DNA of 64,000 bases, from positions 525,355-589,354 of the forward strand of contig JACKBN010000004.1 of NCBI GenBank assembly GCA_020634565.1. Reading direction: 5' to 3'. A program made the translations under genes and the position numbers. Below, in pieces: positions 42,113 to 52,107 of this stretch. The number at the start of each line of letters is the position of its first letter. The first letter of the stretch is position 1. The notes beneath the pieces are model-generated. The model ran no database searches. It had not been told where the DNA came from and saw only the letters and a program-made list of their open reading frames with translations. This DNA is from Ardenticatenaceae bacterium (GTDB taxonomy: Bacteria > Chloroflexota > Anaerolineae > Promineifilales > Promineifilaceae).

Positions 42113-45100
42113 ATGTCTTTCAAAGACGTTTCCAACAAAGTGGACTTTGTGGAACAAGAACAAGAAATCCTGAAATTTTGGCAAGAAACCGATGCCTTCA
42201 ACGAGCTGCGCCGCCTGCGGGCGAATAGTGGCAAGCGGTATAGCTTCATCGACGGCCCCATCACCGCCAACAACCCGATGGGCGTACACCACGCCTGGGG
42301 CCGCACCTACAAAGATCTGTACCAGCGCTACCAGGCCATGCAGGGCAAAAACCTGCGCTGGCAAAATGGTTTCGACTGCCAGGGCTTGTGGGTCGAGGTC
42401 GAGGTCGAAAAAGAGCTTGGCTTCAAAACCAAGCGCGACATCGAAGAGTTTGGCCTGGAAAACTTCGTTAAGCTGTGCAAGGCGCGGGTGCTGAACTATG
42501 CGGCCGTGCAAACCGAGCAATCCATGCGCCTGGGTTACTGGATGGATTGGAACAGCCCGGACGAACTGCGCCGCCTCAGCGCCATGATGAAGGAAGACGC
42601 CCAGCAAGAAGTGACCCATCAGGGCCCTAAAGGCCCGATCACCGGGTACGGTAGAGCAGGTCGTGGGCATGTTGGGTCTGGTGGACGTGGGCGGTTCCTA
42701 CTTCACCTTTAGCAACGAAAACAACTACATGATCTGGAAGTTTTTGAAGACCTGCCGCGACAATGGCTGGCTCTACAAAGGGCGCGACGTGATGCCCTGG
42801 TGCGCCCGCTGCGGCACCGGCATCAGCCAGCACGAAATCGTCACCGATGGCTACTTTGAAGTGACGCACGATTCCGTGTTTGTGAAGTTCCCGCTGGTGG
42901 ACCGCGAGAATGAGGCGCTGCTGGTCTGGACAACCACGCCCTGGACGCTGACCAGCAACGTTGCGGCGGCCGTTGGCCCGGAACTCACCTACGTCAAAGT
43001 GCAGCACGAAGATGGCTGGACCTACTACCTCGCCGAAGAAGCGGTCAAAAACAGCCTTATCGGCAAGTACGAAGTGGTGGGCAAGCTGAAGGGTGAGGAG
43101 CTGCTCGGCTGGACTTATCGCGGCCCGTTTGATGAGCTGCCAGCGGCGATGGCTGCATTTGCTGAAGCCAACTACACCCATCGCGTCATCCCTTGGAAAG
43201 AGGTGGGCGCGGATGAAGGGACCGGTATCGTGCACATCGCGCCTGGCTGCGGTGCGGAGGACTTCCAGCTTAGCAAGGAAAACGATCTGCCCATCATCGC
43301 CCCGCTGAATGAAAACGGCGTCTACATCGACGGTTTTGATTGGCTGACTGGGCAACATTCGCAAGAAGTGGCCGAAGCCATCTTTGAAAATCTGCGCGAG
43401 AAGGGTGTGTATTACCGCAAGCAGCGGTACGCCCACCGCTACCCGCACTGCTGGCGCTGTGGCACGGAACTGGTCTACCGGCTGGTAGACGAATGGTTCA
43501 TCAGCATGGGCGAGCTGTACGATAAGCCGCGCGAAGAGGTGACGGAAGCGGAGAAGCAAGCTAGCCTGCGCTACCAGATCATGGACCGCGTGGAGAAAAT
43601 CAACTGGTATCCCGGCTTTGGCTACGACCGGGAGATGGATTGGCTGCGCAACATGCACGATTGGATGATCTCCAAGAAGCGGTATTGGGGTCTGGCGCTG
43701 CCCATCTGGGAATGCGCCGACTGCGGCCATTTTACCGTCGTGGGTGATGAGCAAGAGTTGGAAGAGCGTGCCGTCGAAGGTTGGGAGACTTTTGAGGGGC
43801 ACACACCGCATCGACCGTTTATCGACGCGGTGAAGATCGCCTGCCCGGAATGTGGTGGCAAGGTGAGCCGCATCAAGGACGTGGGCAACCCGTGGCTGGA
43901 TGCGGGTATCGTGGCGTTCAGCACGCTGGGTTATCGCCATCATCCCGACTATTGGGAGAAATGGTATCCGGCGGACTGGATCAGCGAATCGTTCCCTGGC
44001 CAGTTCCGCAACTGGTTCTACAGTCTGCTGGCGCAAAGCACGGTGCTGGGCGACGAGCCGCCGTTCCTGAACTTGTTTGGCTACTCCACGCTGCTGGCCG
44101 AAGACGGCCGTGAGATGCACAAATCGTGGGGCAATTCCATCGAGTTCAACGAAGCCGCCGACAAGATGGGCGCAGACACGATGCGCTGGCTTTATGCGAG
44201 CTGCAAGCCGGAGCAGAATTTACGCTTTGGTTTCCATGTGGGTGATGAGACGCGCCGCCGCTTCCTCATCCCGCTGTGGAACGTGTATTCGTTCCTGGTG
44301 TCGTACGCCAATCTGGATGGCTGGACGCCATCGGTGCAGGACTTTTTGGACAGCACGCCGTCGCCCATCGAGGCGCATGCCCAGCTGGATGCATGGATCA
44401 AGGAGCGGGTGGATGAAACGGCCGTTTCCGTCCGCGCCTCTTTGGATAAATACGATGCTGAAAAAGCAACGCAAGCGCTCGAAGCGCTGCTCGACGACCT
44501 GAGCAACTGGTACGTGCGCCGCAGCCGCCGCCGCTTCTGGAAAAGCGAAGCCGACGCCGACAAAAACGCCGCGTACCGCACCTTGTATCAGGTCATGGTC
44601 AAATTCATCCGCCTGCTGGCCCCGTTCATCCCGTTCACCACGGAGGTGATGTACCAAAATCTGGTGCGCAGCGTGGATGAAAATGCACCGCTGAGCGTAC
44701 ACCACACGCTCTACCCGGATGCCGACGCGGCTTCGCTGGACCGTCGCCTGCTGGACAAGATGGGTCTGGCGATCACCGCCGCCAGTCTCGGCCGTTCGGC
44801 GCGCAGCTCAGAGGACATCAAGCTGCGCCAGCCGCTGGCCAAGGCGCGGATCAACGTGGGCAGCCAGCAGGCGCAGGACGACTTGCAAGAGTTGGCTGAC
44901 GTGCTGGCCGAAGAGATCAACGTCAAGGAAGTCGAGGTGGTCTCCGAGGTGGGTGCGTTGGTGAACTACGTGCTCATGCCCAACAATCGCGTGCTGGGGC
45001 CGAAGTTTGGTAAGGATTTCCCCAAGGTGCGGCAGGCGCTGATGGCGCTCGATCCGGCGGAAGCAGGCGCGCACGTTGCAGGCGGGCGAATCGCTCACCA

Positions 45101-45498
45101 TCGAGGTGGCTGGTGAAACGGTCAGCCTGGGTGATGAGGATGTGTTGGTGCAGACGGAATCACGAGGTGGAACGGCCGTTGCCTCTGACAAAGGCGTGAC
45201 GGTGGCAGTAGATACCGAACTGACGCCCGCGCTGGTGCAGGAAGGGTACGCCCGCGACGTGGTGCGCCAGGTCAACAACATGCGCAAAGACGCCGGCCTG
45301 GAAATCTCCGACCGCATCGAGCTGAGCTACCAGGGCGCTGCTGGCGATGTTGCTGCCGCGCTGACCAACTTTGCCGACTACGTGCAGCAAGAAACGCTCA
45401 CCGTTAACCTGCAATCCGGCCCGATGCCTGACGCGCTGTACACACAAACTGTCTCCATCGGTGACCAGGATGTGACCTTGCAGCTGCGTAAAGCATAA
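42113..45498 (+). CDS. ileS: Isoleucyl-tRNA synthetase, two frameshifts in this sequence
   Basis: Three successive frames make one class Ia synthetase of about 1128 residues: 42113 to ~42648, ~42648 to ~45070, and ~45075 to 45498. The first break is an extra base in ACCGGGTACGG; the second is near GCGCACGTTGCAG; both add one base. Conserved parts are the Rossmann entry FIDGPITANNPMGVHHAWGR, the CP1 editing domain (WTTTPWTLTSN), Zn-type Cys pairs (CARCGTG, CWRCGTE), WFYSLLAQS and the anticodon-binding domain. The usual HIGH position reads HHAW and KMSKS reads EMHKSWGN. An essential enzyme with intact remaining sequence argues for sequencing indels, unless a second ileS exists. Controlled by the upstream T-box, if transcription reads through. 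Confidence 0.85.
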
Positions 45499-45519
45499 AC
45501 CAAAGCATAACCCTTGATA

Positions 45520-46030
45520 TGGGGCTGGCACCCGCCAATTACCATCTGCCCAACAAGCCTGACCGCATAGGCAACCACCTCAAATTGTGGTCTGGAGATG
45601 CGGTCTGCCCACTGCCAGCCATTCAGGTCACGGAAGCTTTGTTCTTGCCAGTTTCGATTCGCAACCGAATCCAGTCAGCGTCGTGAAGTTGGTCACCAGG
45701 GCCCACGGTTTATGCCAGCGTGCCGTTGGCTGCTTGAAGCAAGCCCAGCAGCCGACCACTGTTCCCCAGCTTGCAATGCAATTGATCCAGACAAATCGCC
45801 TTCATCGGTACATACCTTTGTCATTCACGCGGAACAGATAGTACCATCCCAGGTTAGCACAGCCTGCAAAATTGAATCGGCCAGCACAACCACCTCTGGT
45901 AGCGATACCCTTCATTTGATTATGACTTGTCCCCTCAATGATACAAAATCCAGGCGGTCCATTGTGCGATTGGAAGGCGTGCAGCGGTCAACAGTGCATT
46001 GTCCAGAAAACGTCGCAAGCGTCTAGCGCA
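45520..46030 (-). mobile_element. Degraded IS4-family transposase remnant
   Basis: Fragments in several minus-strand frames follow the order of an IS4-type DDE transposase: LRRFLDNALLTAARLP (N-terminal type), WALVTNF, then RNRNWQEQSFRDLNGWQW with PQFEVVAYAVRLVGQMV, which matches the YREW-like region and C-terminal helix (E of the DDE triad in QEQSFRD). Stops and frame changes interrupt it throughout. No clear terminal inverted repeats were found. Non-functional. Confidence 0.6.
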
Positions 46031-46427
46031 GCTCTCAATTTTCTCACCTGTTCGCTACCTGGCGGGCAATCTGCTGCTGTTGGCAACTTTCTGCACGCAT
46101 GATGCCGATGGTAACCAAACCAACATTTTCAACTCTGCCAGCTATTGAGACAAGGCAAATGGGTGGCGATTGTTTGAATCCATTGATAAAACGGGATAGC
46201 TCATCTTGAACTCCTTCTGACGTTTTGGAAGACATCAGAATTGTCCTTGATGAGCTATCTTTTTCCAAGAAACATGTCCTCCCTCAGCCCTCAGGAGCAG
46301 AGAGAGGGGCCAGAGTTCTCTCCCCAGGAGGAGGGCTTGGGGTTCTTTTTTCGCACAAAAAACCAAAAATTTGGTATCATTCTTCCGATTGCCAGCAAAT
46401 TGAAACGAACCTGTTTGGAGGAAACAA
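46031..46427. other. Gap upstream of the NACHT remnant
   Basis: No recognisable gene. A Gly/Glu-rich purine tract (GAGAGGGGCCAGAG) lies near 46300. GGTATCATT at 46371-46379 is a possible -10 region for the following NACHT frame, and GGAGG at 46418-46422 is its ribosome site. A minus-strand frame of ~75 codons (46044-46268) has no family resemblance. Confidence 0.4.
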
Positions 46428-48515
46428 ATGCCTTTGCCATTCCCCTGAAATTCAAGCCCCAATTACCCAGGCCGTTGGTTGGCTTTGGGGAAAAATATGG
46501 CCAGCCAGTTGCCGAAAAAAACGGCTAAACGCGTGGTTGATGAAACCAAATGGAAGTTTGGCATTCGAAAAATATTACACGAGCCTGTTTGAACGGGTGG
46601 GGTTTTGTGCGCATTTTGGGCCGTATGGAGTCTGAGCCGCTGGAAAATGTGTTTACCCATGTGAACGTGCTGGATAAGCTGACCGCCGAGCAGCGTTACG
46701 ATGTAGCCAAACTGAAGGCCGAATTTGACCCGCGCGATTTTGGGCGGCTGGAGCAGGTGCGTCGCATTGCGGGGATGACGCTGTAGCCGAATTCCCCAAG
46801 CTGTTTGTTTTGGGGAAGCCGGGGCAGGTAAAACAACCTTTCTCAAGCAACACTGCGCTGCGGGCGATTAAACATGAAATCAAGAAAGTGCCGCTGTTTG
46901 TGACGCTAAAAGAGCTGTCTGATTCTGGGAAGGAGATTGATGGAATTTATGACGCACCAGCTGAGCGTGCACCGCTTCCCGGAACCGGAAGTTTTTTGAC
47001 GCGGCTGCTGGAAAATGGGGATGCCCTCGTGCTGTTTGATGGCCTGGATGAGGTGAATTTAGAAGACGACAAACGAGCCATGATGATCCAGCAAATTAAC
47101 GATTTTGTTTACCGTTACAGCGATTGTCCTACGCTAATGACCTGCCGTGTGGCGGCGACCGATTACAGCTTTACCCAGTTTGAATACGTGGAGATGGCTG
47201 ACTTTGATGCCGGCAAATGGCGAATTACATTGAATTTGGTTTATTGGGGACGACGAGAAGCGGGAAAACTTTAAGAAAGCGCTGCTGGAAGATGACAATT
47301 ACAAACCGGTAAGGGAACTGGCACAGGTGCCGCTGTTGCTGGCGCTGCTTTGTTTGGTTATGAAGAACGGAATGAAATTCCGCCGGAGCGCCATGAAATT
47401 TATGAAGAGGCGATGCGTGCTTTTGTTGAGCAAATGGGACGCCAGCCGCAACATTCGCCGCGAGGATGATGTGTACCAGCAGCTTTCCTTGGGGCGGAAG
47501 CAAAGATGTTGGCGCAGATTGCGGCCAAACGTTTGAGCAAGGAGATTATTTCCTCAAAGAAAAAGAGGTTTGCAAGGTTAATTGGTGACTTATTTGCAAG
47601 GCGTTCCTGGCTTGGAAGAACCTGATGCAGAGCTCGTTTTGCAATCGCTGGAAGCGCAGCACGGTATTTTTGTCGAGCGGGCGCGTGGTGTCATTCTTTT
47701 AGCCATTTGACGCTGCAAGAATATTTTACGGCCCGTTACATTGTAGATAATGAAAGCCGAGGACCGTTCAACGCCTGATGATGGCTCATGTGGGAGATGA
47801 CCGCTGGCGTGAAGTGTTTTACTGGTGGCCGGGATGCTGGATGATGCGACAAAATTTGGTGATTTTGCTTTATCTGAAGCCGCATATGATTTATTGTTAA
47901 ATGATGAGAAATGCTTGACCTTGATAAATTGGGCTGCACAAAAAAGCGTAGCGATGCAGGCGGGCTATATGCGCTGCCAGCTGCCTTTCTGCAATACCTC
48001 GCCCACCTTGTCCTCGCCCACGACTTTGATCTTGACCTTGACCTTCCCACGTCAAACCAGCCCGCTATCCGTCGATCAAAATCACAACCTCGCCCGTAAA
48101 ACCTCGATTTAGACTTTGACCATGCCCTCGATTTTGTTCGCGCCTCGTGCTGCAATTTGGTCTTCGTACTGATGCGACCTTTGCAACTGCGATGACCGCG
48201 CCCTTCAAGTTGCTCGCGAACTCGCGCTCGAGACTTGGCCTTTTGTTGCCTGTGACCCTCGCGGATCGGTGATGTTCCTGCAAACAGCGCGCTTTTGCGC
48301 CATATCGATCAATGGACCCTTAACGTCGATTATGCTCTGCAAGAGAATTTATGCTCTACATATTTCTCTTGAGCTCGTTGATATTTAAAGCGTGAACCCG
48401 ATTATGCGTTGTTTGCAGGTGATATTTGCCCAATCGGTAAGGCTTGGAAGACAAGATTTTGCTGCCGCCAGAGATCGATTTCGACTTAATTACGCTTTTC
48501 TACTCGATGTAAACC
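46428..48515 (+). pseudogene. Shattered NACHT-domain NTPase (STAND defence-type) gene
   Basis: GGAGG and ATG open a frame that breaks within seven codons; later pieces in all three frames line up as one protein. Seen in order: QAPITQAVGWLW, a Walker A region (LFVLGKPG then, after a lost G, GKTTFLK), VPLFVTLKELSDSG, Walker B ALVLFDGLDEVNLEDD, PTLMTCRVAATDYSFTQFEY, ELAQVPLLLALLCLV, SHLTLQEYFTARYIV, and a C-terminal Asp-Leu-rich repeat region (FDLDLDLP, LDFDHALDFV). NACHT proteins of this architecture include bacterial anti-phage bNACHT. At least eight frame changes make it dead, unless the local sequence is poor. The remnant touches the end of cydC. Confidence 0.75.
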
Positions 48516-50196
48516 ATCTTCCTGCAAGGTTAGACGTGTCCGCGACGACCCTAATTTCTTGCCCAACCAGGTGGATGTGTTGGGCGAAGGTGTGGTTTGC
48601 TAGCAGTTGGGTGCGGTGGGTCATTAAGATGATGGTGCGGTTGGCTCCGGCAGTGAGGACGGCTTGGAGGACGTGAACGGCCGTAATTGGGTCCAAATTT
48701 GCCGTAATCTCATCCAGCAGCCAGATGGGGGCGTCTTTCAGCAACATGCGCGCCAGAGCGATGCGCTGGCGTTCCCCGCCGCTGAGCAGCGCGCCCCCTT
48801 CGCCGACGTACGTCTGATATCCATCGGGCAGCGAGCTGATGAAGCTGTGCACCTGTGCCGCTTGAGCCGCAGCCACAATCTCCTCGTCGCTGGCCGATTT
48901 GCGGCCAATGCGGATGTTTTCGCCAATGGTGGTGTTAAAGAGGTGGGTGCGCTGGGTCATCACGCCAAAAAGCTGCCGCACCGACTCGTGGGGAATTGTT
49001 CTTAGATCGGTTGGGCCGACCGCGATTTGCCCCGCTTCGTATTCTGTAAACCGCAGCAAAACGTTGATGAGCGAGGATTTGCCAGCGCCGCTTTCTCCGG
49101 TGAGCAGCACGCGCGTGCCGTAGGGGACGTTCAGAGAAAAATTAGTAAAGACGGGCGGCTCGTCCGCATCATAGCGAAAGGTGACATTGTTGAGCGCCAG
49201 AGACGGCCGTTCTGGCAAGGGGGCAGGCAGTGAGGCCGGTTCCGCAATGGTGGGCGCGCTGTTGATGACGGCAAAAACCTGATTTGCGGCCGTTTGTTCC
49301 TGGCCAAAATGTTGCCCAGCCAGCGCCAGCGGAGTGATCGCTTCAAAGGCGGCGATGGTGCCCAGGGTTAGCGTAGCCAGCAGGACGCCCTCGACGCGGT
49401 CGATAGCCACCCACAGCACGCTGGCGGCAGCCAGATTGACCAGCAGCACCGACAGGCCATTTTGCAAGCCGTCCAAGCGCCCCATTTGCCGTTCTGTTTG
49501 GCTGAGACGGCCGTTCATCTGCCCCAACGTTTCGCCCAGACGGGTTGTGTAGCCAAAAGCCAAACTGTCCGCCATGCCTTGCACGGTATCCACCAGATAG
49601 CTGTTGAGCTGGGTGCGCTGGGCCACCAGCCGCTGGCCGATGCTGTTCCCAATCCAATGGGTGAGCAGCGGCAGCACGCTGCCCGTCATCAGCATAAACA
49701 AGACCAAAACCAGCGCCGAACGGCCGTCAAAAAAGCTAAACGTCACGCCCATCGTGGCGGTAATGATCACGGCCACAATGGGCGGGCTGACGACGCGCAG
49801 ATAGAAGTTTTGCAGCGTTTCCACATCGGTGACCATGCGCGACATCAAATCGCCGCTGCGGAACGCTTGCAGCTGCACCAGCGAGAGCGGCTCGATGCGC
49901 TCGTAGAACCAGACGCGCAGCCGCGCCAGCAGGCGGAAGGTGACATCGTGGCTTACCAATCGTTCCAGATAGCGAAAAACGGCGCGGGATAGGCCAAAAA
50001 AGCGAACGGCCGTTGGCGCGACGCCCAACGAGGTGATGCCCAACTGCAAAGCGGCTGTGCTGATCAGCCAGGCGGAGGTCATCATGAGGGCGATGCTGCT
50101 ACCGATGGTGAGCGCGCTGAGCAGCAAAGCAAGCAAGACCCGCTGCCAAAACGGCCGTAACAAGCGCAGCACCTGACCCAAACTCGACTTAAACAT
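48490..50196 (-). CDS. cydC: Thiol-reductant ABC exporter subunit CydC
   Basis: 568 residues from ATG at 50196 (MFKSSLGQVLRLL), which overlaps the cydD stop by 8 bp. Six-helix ABC exporter domain (GSSIALMMTSAWLISTAALQ) followed by an ATPase domain: Walker A GESGAGKSSLIN, signature LLSGGERQRIALARML, Walker B APIWLLDEITANLD, H-loop MTHRTQ. CydDC exports cysteine and glutathione to the periplasm or outside, required for cytochrome bd assembly. It is the last gene of cydABDC. Confidence 0.95.
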   Translation of the reverse strand: MFKSSLGQVLRLLRPFWQRVLLALLLSALTIGSSIALMMTSAWLISTAALQLGITSLGVAPTAVRFFGLSRAVFRYLERLVSHDVTFRLLARLRVWFYERIEPLSLVQLQAFRSGDLMSRMVTDVETLQNFYLRVVSPPIVAVIITATMGVTFSFFDGRSALVLVLFMLMTGSVLPLLTHWIGNSIGQRLVAQRTQLNSYLVDTVQGMADSLAFGYTTRLGETLGQMNGRLSQTERQMGRLDGLQNGLSVLLVNLAAASVLWVAIDRVEGVLLATLTLGTIAAFEAITPLALAGQHFGQEQTAANQVFAVINSAPTIAEPASLPAPLPERPSLALNNVTFRYDADEPPVFTNFSLNVPYGTRVLLTGESGAGKSSLINVLLRFTEYEAGQIAVGPTDLRTIPHESVRQLFGVMTQRTHLFNTTIGENIRIGRKSASDEEIVAAAQAAQVHSFISSLPDGYQTYVGEGGALLSGGERQRIALARMLLKDAPIWLLDEITANLDPITAVHVLQAVLTAGANRTIILMTHRTQLLANHTFAQHIHLVGQEIRVVADTSNLAGRWFTSSRKA

Positions 50197-51922
50197 GGGG
50201 CACCTCGCCAAAGGCGTGCAGCAGTTGAAAATAAGCGCCTTGCTGTTTGAGCAGTTCCTGGTGCGTGCCGCTTTCCACGATACGGCCGTTGTCCAGCACC
50301 ACAATTTTGTCCGCCTGCCGGATGGTTTCCAGCCGGTGGGCGATGATCAGCACCGTGGCGTCGGCGGTGAGCGTTGCCAGATTTTGCTGAATGGCCAGCT
50401 CGTTGTCTGCGTCCAGGTTGGCGGTGGCTTCGTCAAAAATGTAGAGGGGGGCGCGGCGCACCAGGGCGCGCGCCAGGGCGATGCGCTGGGCTTGCCCACC
50501 GCTGAGGCGGGTGGCGTTTTCGCCCAAAATGGTTGCGTAGCCTTGCGGTAACGTCTGGATGAAGCGGTGGGCGTTGGCTGCTTGAGCCGCTGCCACTAGC
50601 TGCGCCTCGCTGGCGGCAGCTTGTCCGAGGCGAATGTTGTCCGCCACGCTCATGTTGAACAGATAGCCACGCTGCGGCACCCAGCCAATTTGGGCGCGCC
50701 ACTGCTGCGGGTCTACCTGGCTGAGTGGGATGGTTTCGGTTGGGGTACTGAGTTGAATACGGCCGTTTGTCGGCGTCACAAACCCCAGCAGCAAGTTGGC
50801 CACCGTCGATTTGCCGCTGCCCGTGGCACCCACCAGGGCCACTCGCTCCCCTTTGTTGATTGTTAGCGAAAAGTTTGCCAGCGCTGGTCGTTCCGCTGTG
50901 CCAAACGTGACGGACACCTCCTCAAAGCGAATCTGGTTGAAAGGGGGAACGGCCGTTTTGCCCACGGACTCTGGCAGCGGGGTGTTGAGGATGGTATAGA
51001 TCCGCTCGGCGGTAGCGGTGCCATCCCGCCCGGCGTGGAATTTGGCACCCAACTGGCGCAGCGGTAGGTAAAATTCGGGGGCGATCACCAGCAAAAAGAG
51101 GGCTTGTTCAAAGGGAAGACGGCCGTAAAGTAACCGCAGCCCAATCTCCACCGCCACCACCGCCACGCTGATCGTGGCCAGCAGCTCCAGCACAAACGCG
51201 GACAAAAACGCCACCCGCAGCACCGCCAGGGTGCTTTGCCGGTAGCGGTCGGTGATTTGCGCAATAATCTTGATTTGGGCGCGGCTGCGATTGAACAGCT
51301 TCAGCGTTGTCAACCCTTGCATCACGTCCAAAAAATGGGCGCTCATCTGGCTAAGTTGCGCATAGCGACTATTAGCCAGTGCGCCCGCTGCTTTACCAAT
51401 AAGCACCATGAAAATGGGGATCAGCGGGGCCGTTAGCAGCAAAACCACAAACGTGAGCAGGTCAATGGGCGCTACCACAAACAAAATGGTGAGGGGAATG
51501 AGCAGTGCCACAAACAAAGCTGGCAAATAATCCCGGAAGAAACTGTCCAGCGCCTCGATGCCATCGGTGATGGTTAGGGCTAGCTCGCCGCTGCGTTCCT
51601 GCTGCGTATACGCTGGTCCCAACTGGAGTAGATGGGTCATTAGGCGCTGGCGCAGGTCTTGCTTGATGCGAATCGCAACTTCGGCCGCTGCTACCTGAAT
51701 GCCCGCCTGGTTAAGCGCCCGCAGTCCAATCGCGGCCAAAAGCAGCAGAAACAGGCTGCCCAAACCGGCGCGCGTAGCCCCTTCTAAAAAGACACGGTTG
51801 ATGATGCGGCTGAGCACAAGCGCCTGCCCAATGACCAGCAAGCCGCCTAAAAAACTGAATCCAACCGTGGCTAAAAAGGCGAAACGGGCCAGCCGCGCTT
51901 CGCCTAATAATCGTTTATCCAT
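50189..51922 (-). CDS. cydD: Thiol-reductant ABC exporter subunit CydD
   Basis: 577 residues. Membrane domain with the CydD signature (SGELALTITDGIEALDSFFR, DYLPALFVALLIP). ATPase domain: Walker A GATGSGKSTVANLL, signature RLSGGQAQRIALARALV, Walker B APLYIFDEATANLD, H-loop IAHRLET. Pairs with CydC as a heterodimer. No clear ribosome site at ATG. The 185-bp spacer to cydB contains two palindromes. Confidence 0.96.
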   Translation of the reverse strand: MDKRLLGEARLARFAFLATVGFSFLGGLLVIGQALVLSRIINRVFLEGATRAGLGSLFLLLLAAIGLRALNQAGIQVAAAEVAIRIKQDLRQRLMTHLLQLGPAYTQQERSGELALTITDGIEALDSFFRDYLPALFVALLIPLTILFVVAPIDLLTFVVLLLTAPLIPIFMVLIGKAAGALANSRYAQLSQMSAHFLDVMQGLTTLKLFNRSRAQIKIIAQITDRYRQSTLAVLRVAFLSAFVLELLATISVAVVAVEIGLRLLYGRLPFEQALFLLVIAPEFYLPLRQLGAKFHAGRDGTATAERIYTILNTPLPESVGKTAVPPFNQIRFEEVSVTFGTAERPALANFSLTINKGERVALVGATGSGKSTVANLLLGFVTPTNGRIQLSTPTETIPLSQVDPQQWRAQIGWVPQRGYLFNMSVADNIRLGQAAASEAQLVAAAQAANAHRFIQTLPQGYATILGENATRLSGGQAQRIALARALVRRAPLYIFDEATANLDADNELAIQQNLATLTADATVLIIAHRLETIRQADKIVVLDNGRIVESGTHQELLKQQGAYFQLLHAFGEVPHV

Positions 51923-51972
51923 TTGGTTTTAATTGTAGTGAGAAAAATGACTACACCGTTAAATGAGTTTCT

Positions 51973-52030
51973 AGAAGTTCAACTTTTGGCCCAAAAGGGC
52001 GTTGCGTCGTTGAGAAAAAGTTGAACTTCT
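51973..52030. repeat. Inverted repeat AGAAGTTCAACTTTT
   Basis: Perfect 15-bp arms (51973-51987 and 52016-52030), followed on the plus strand by a T-run. Between cydB and cydD. Inside the loop GGCCC/GGGC makes a second small stem. Confidence 0.8.
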
Positions 52031-52062
52031 TTTTTAACAGAGTCATTGCGAGTAGCCAAAAA

Positions 52063-52094
52063 GGTGCGACGCACTTTCTAAAATGCGTCGCACC
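52063..52094. repeat. Inverted repeat GGTGCGACGCA
   Basis: Perfect 11-bp arms with a 10-nt loop (CTTTCTAAAA), 13 bp from the cydB stop. A compact hairpin that could modulate read-through into cydDC. Confidence 0.8.
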
Positions 52095-52107
52095 TGAAGT
52101 GTAGTAA

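Noticed and set aside
42639..44120. 493-codon minus-strand frame opposite ileS
   Set aside because: It is antisense to a well-conserved synthetase; its residues show no domain, and the open frame follows from the codon bias of the real gene.
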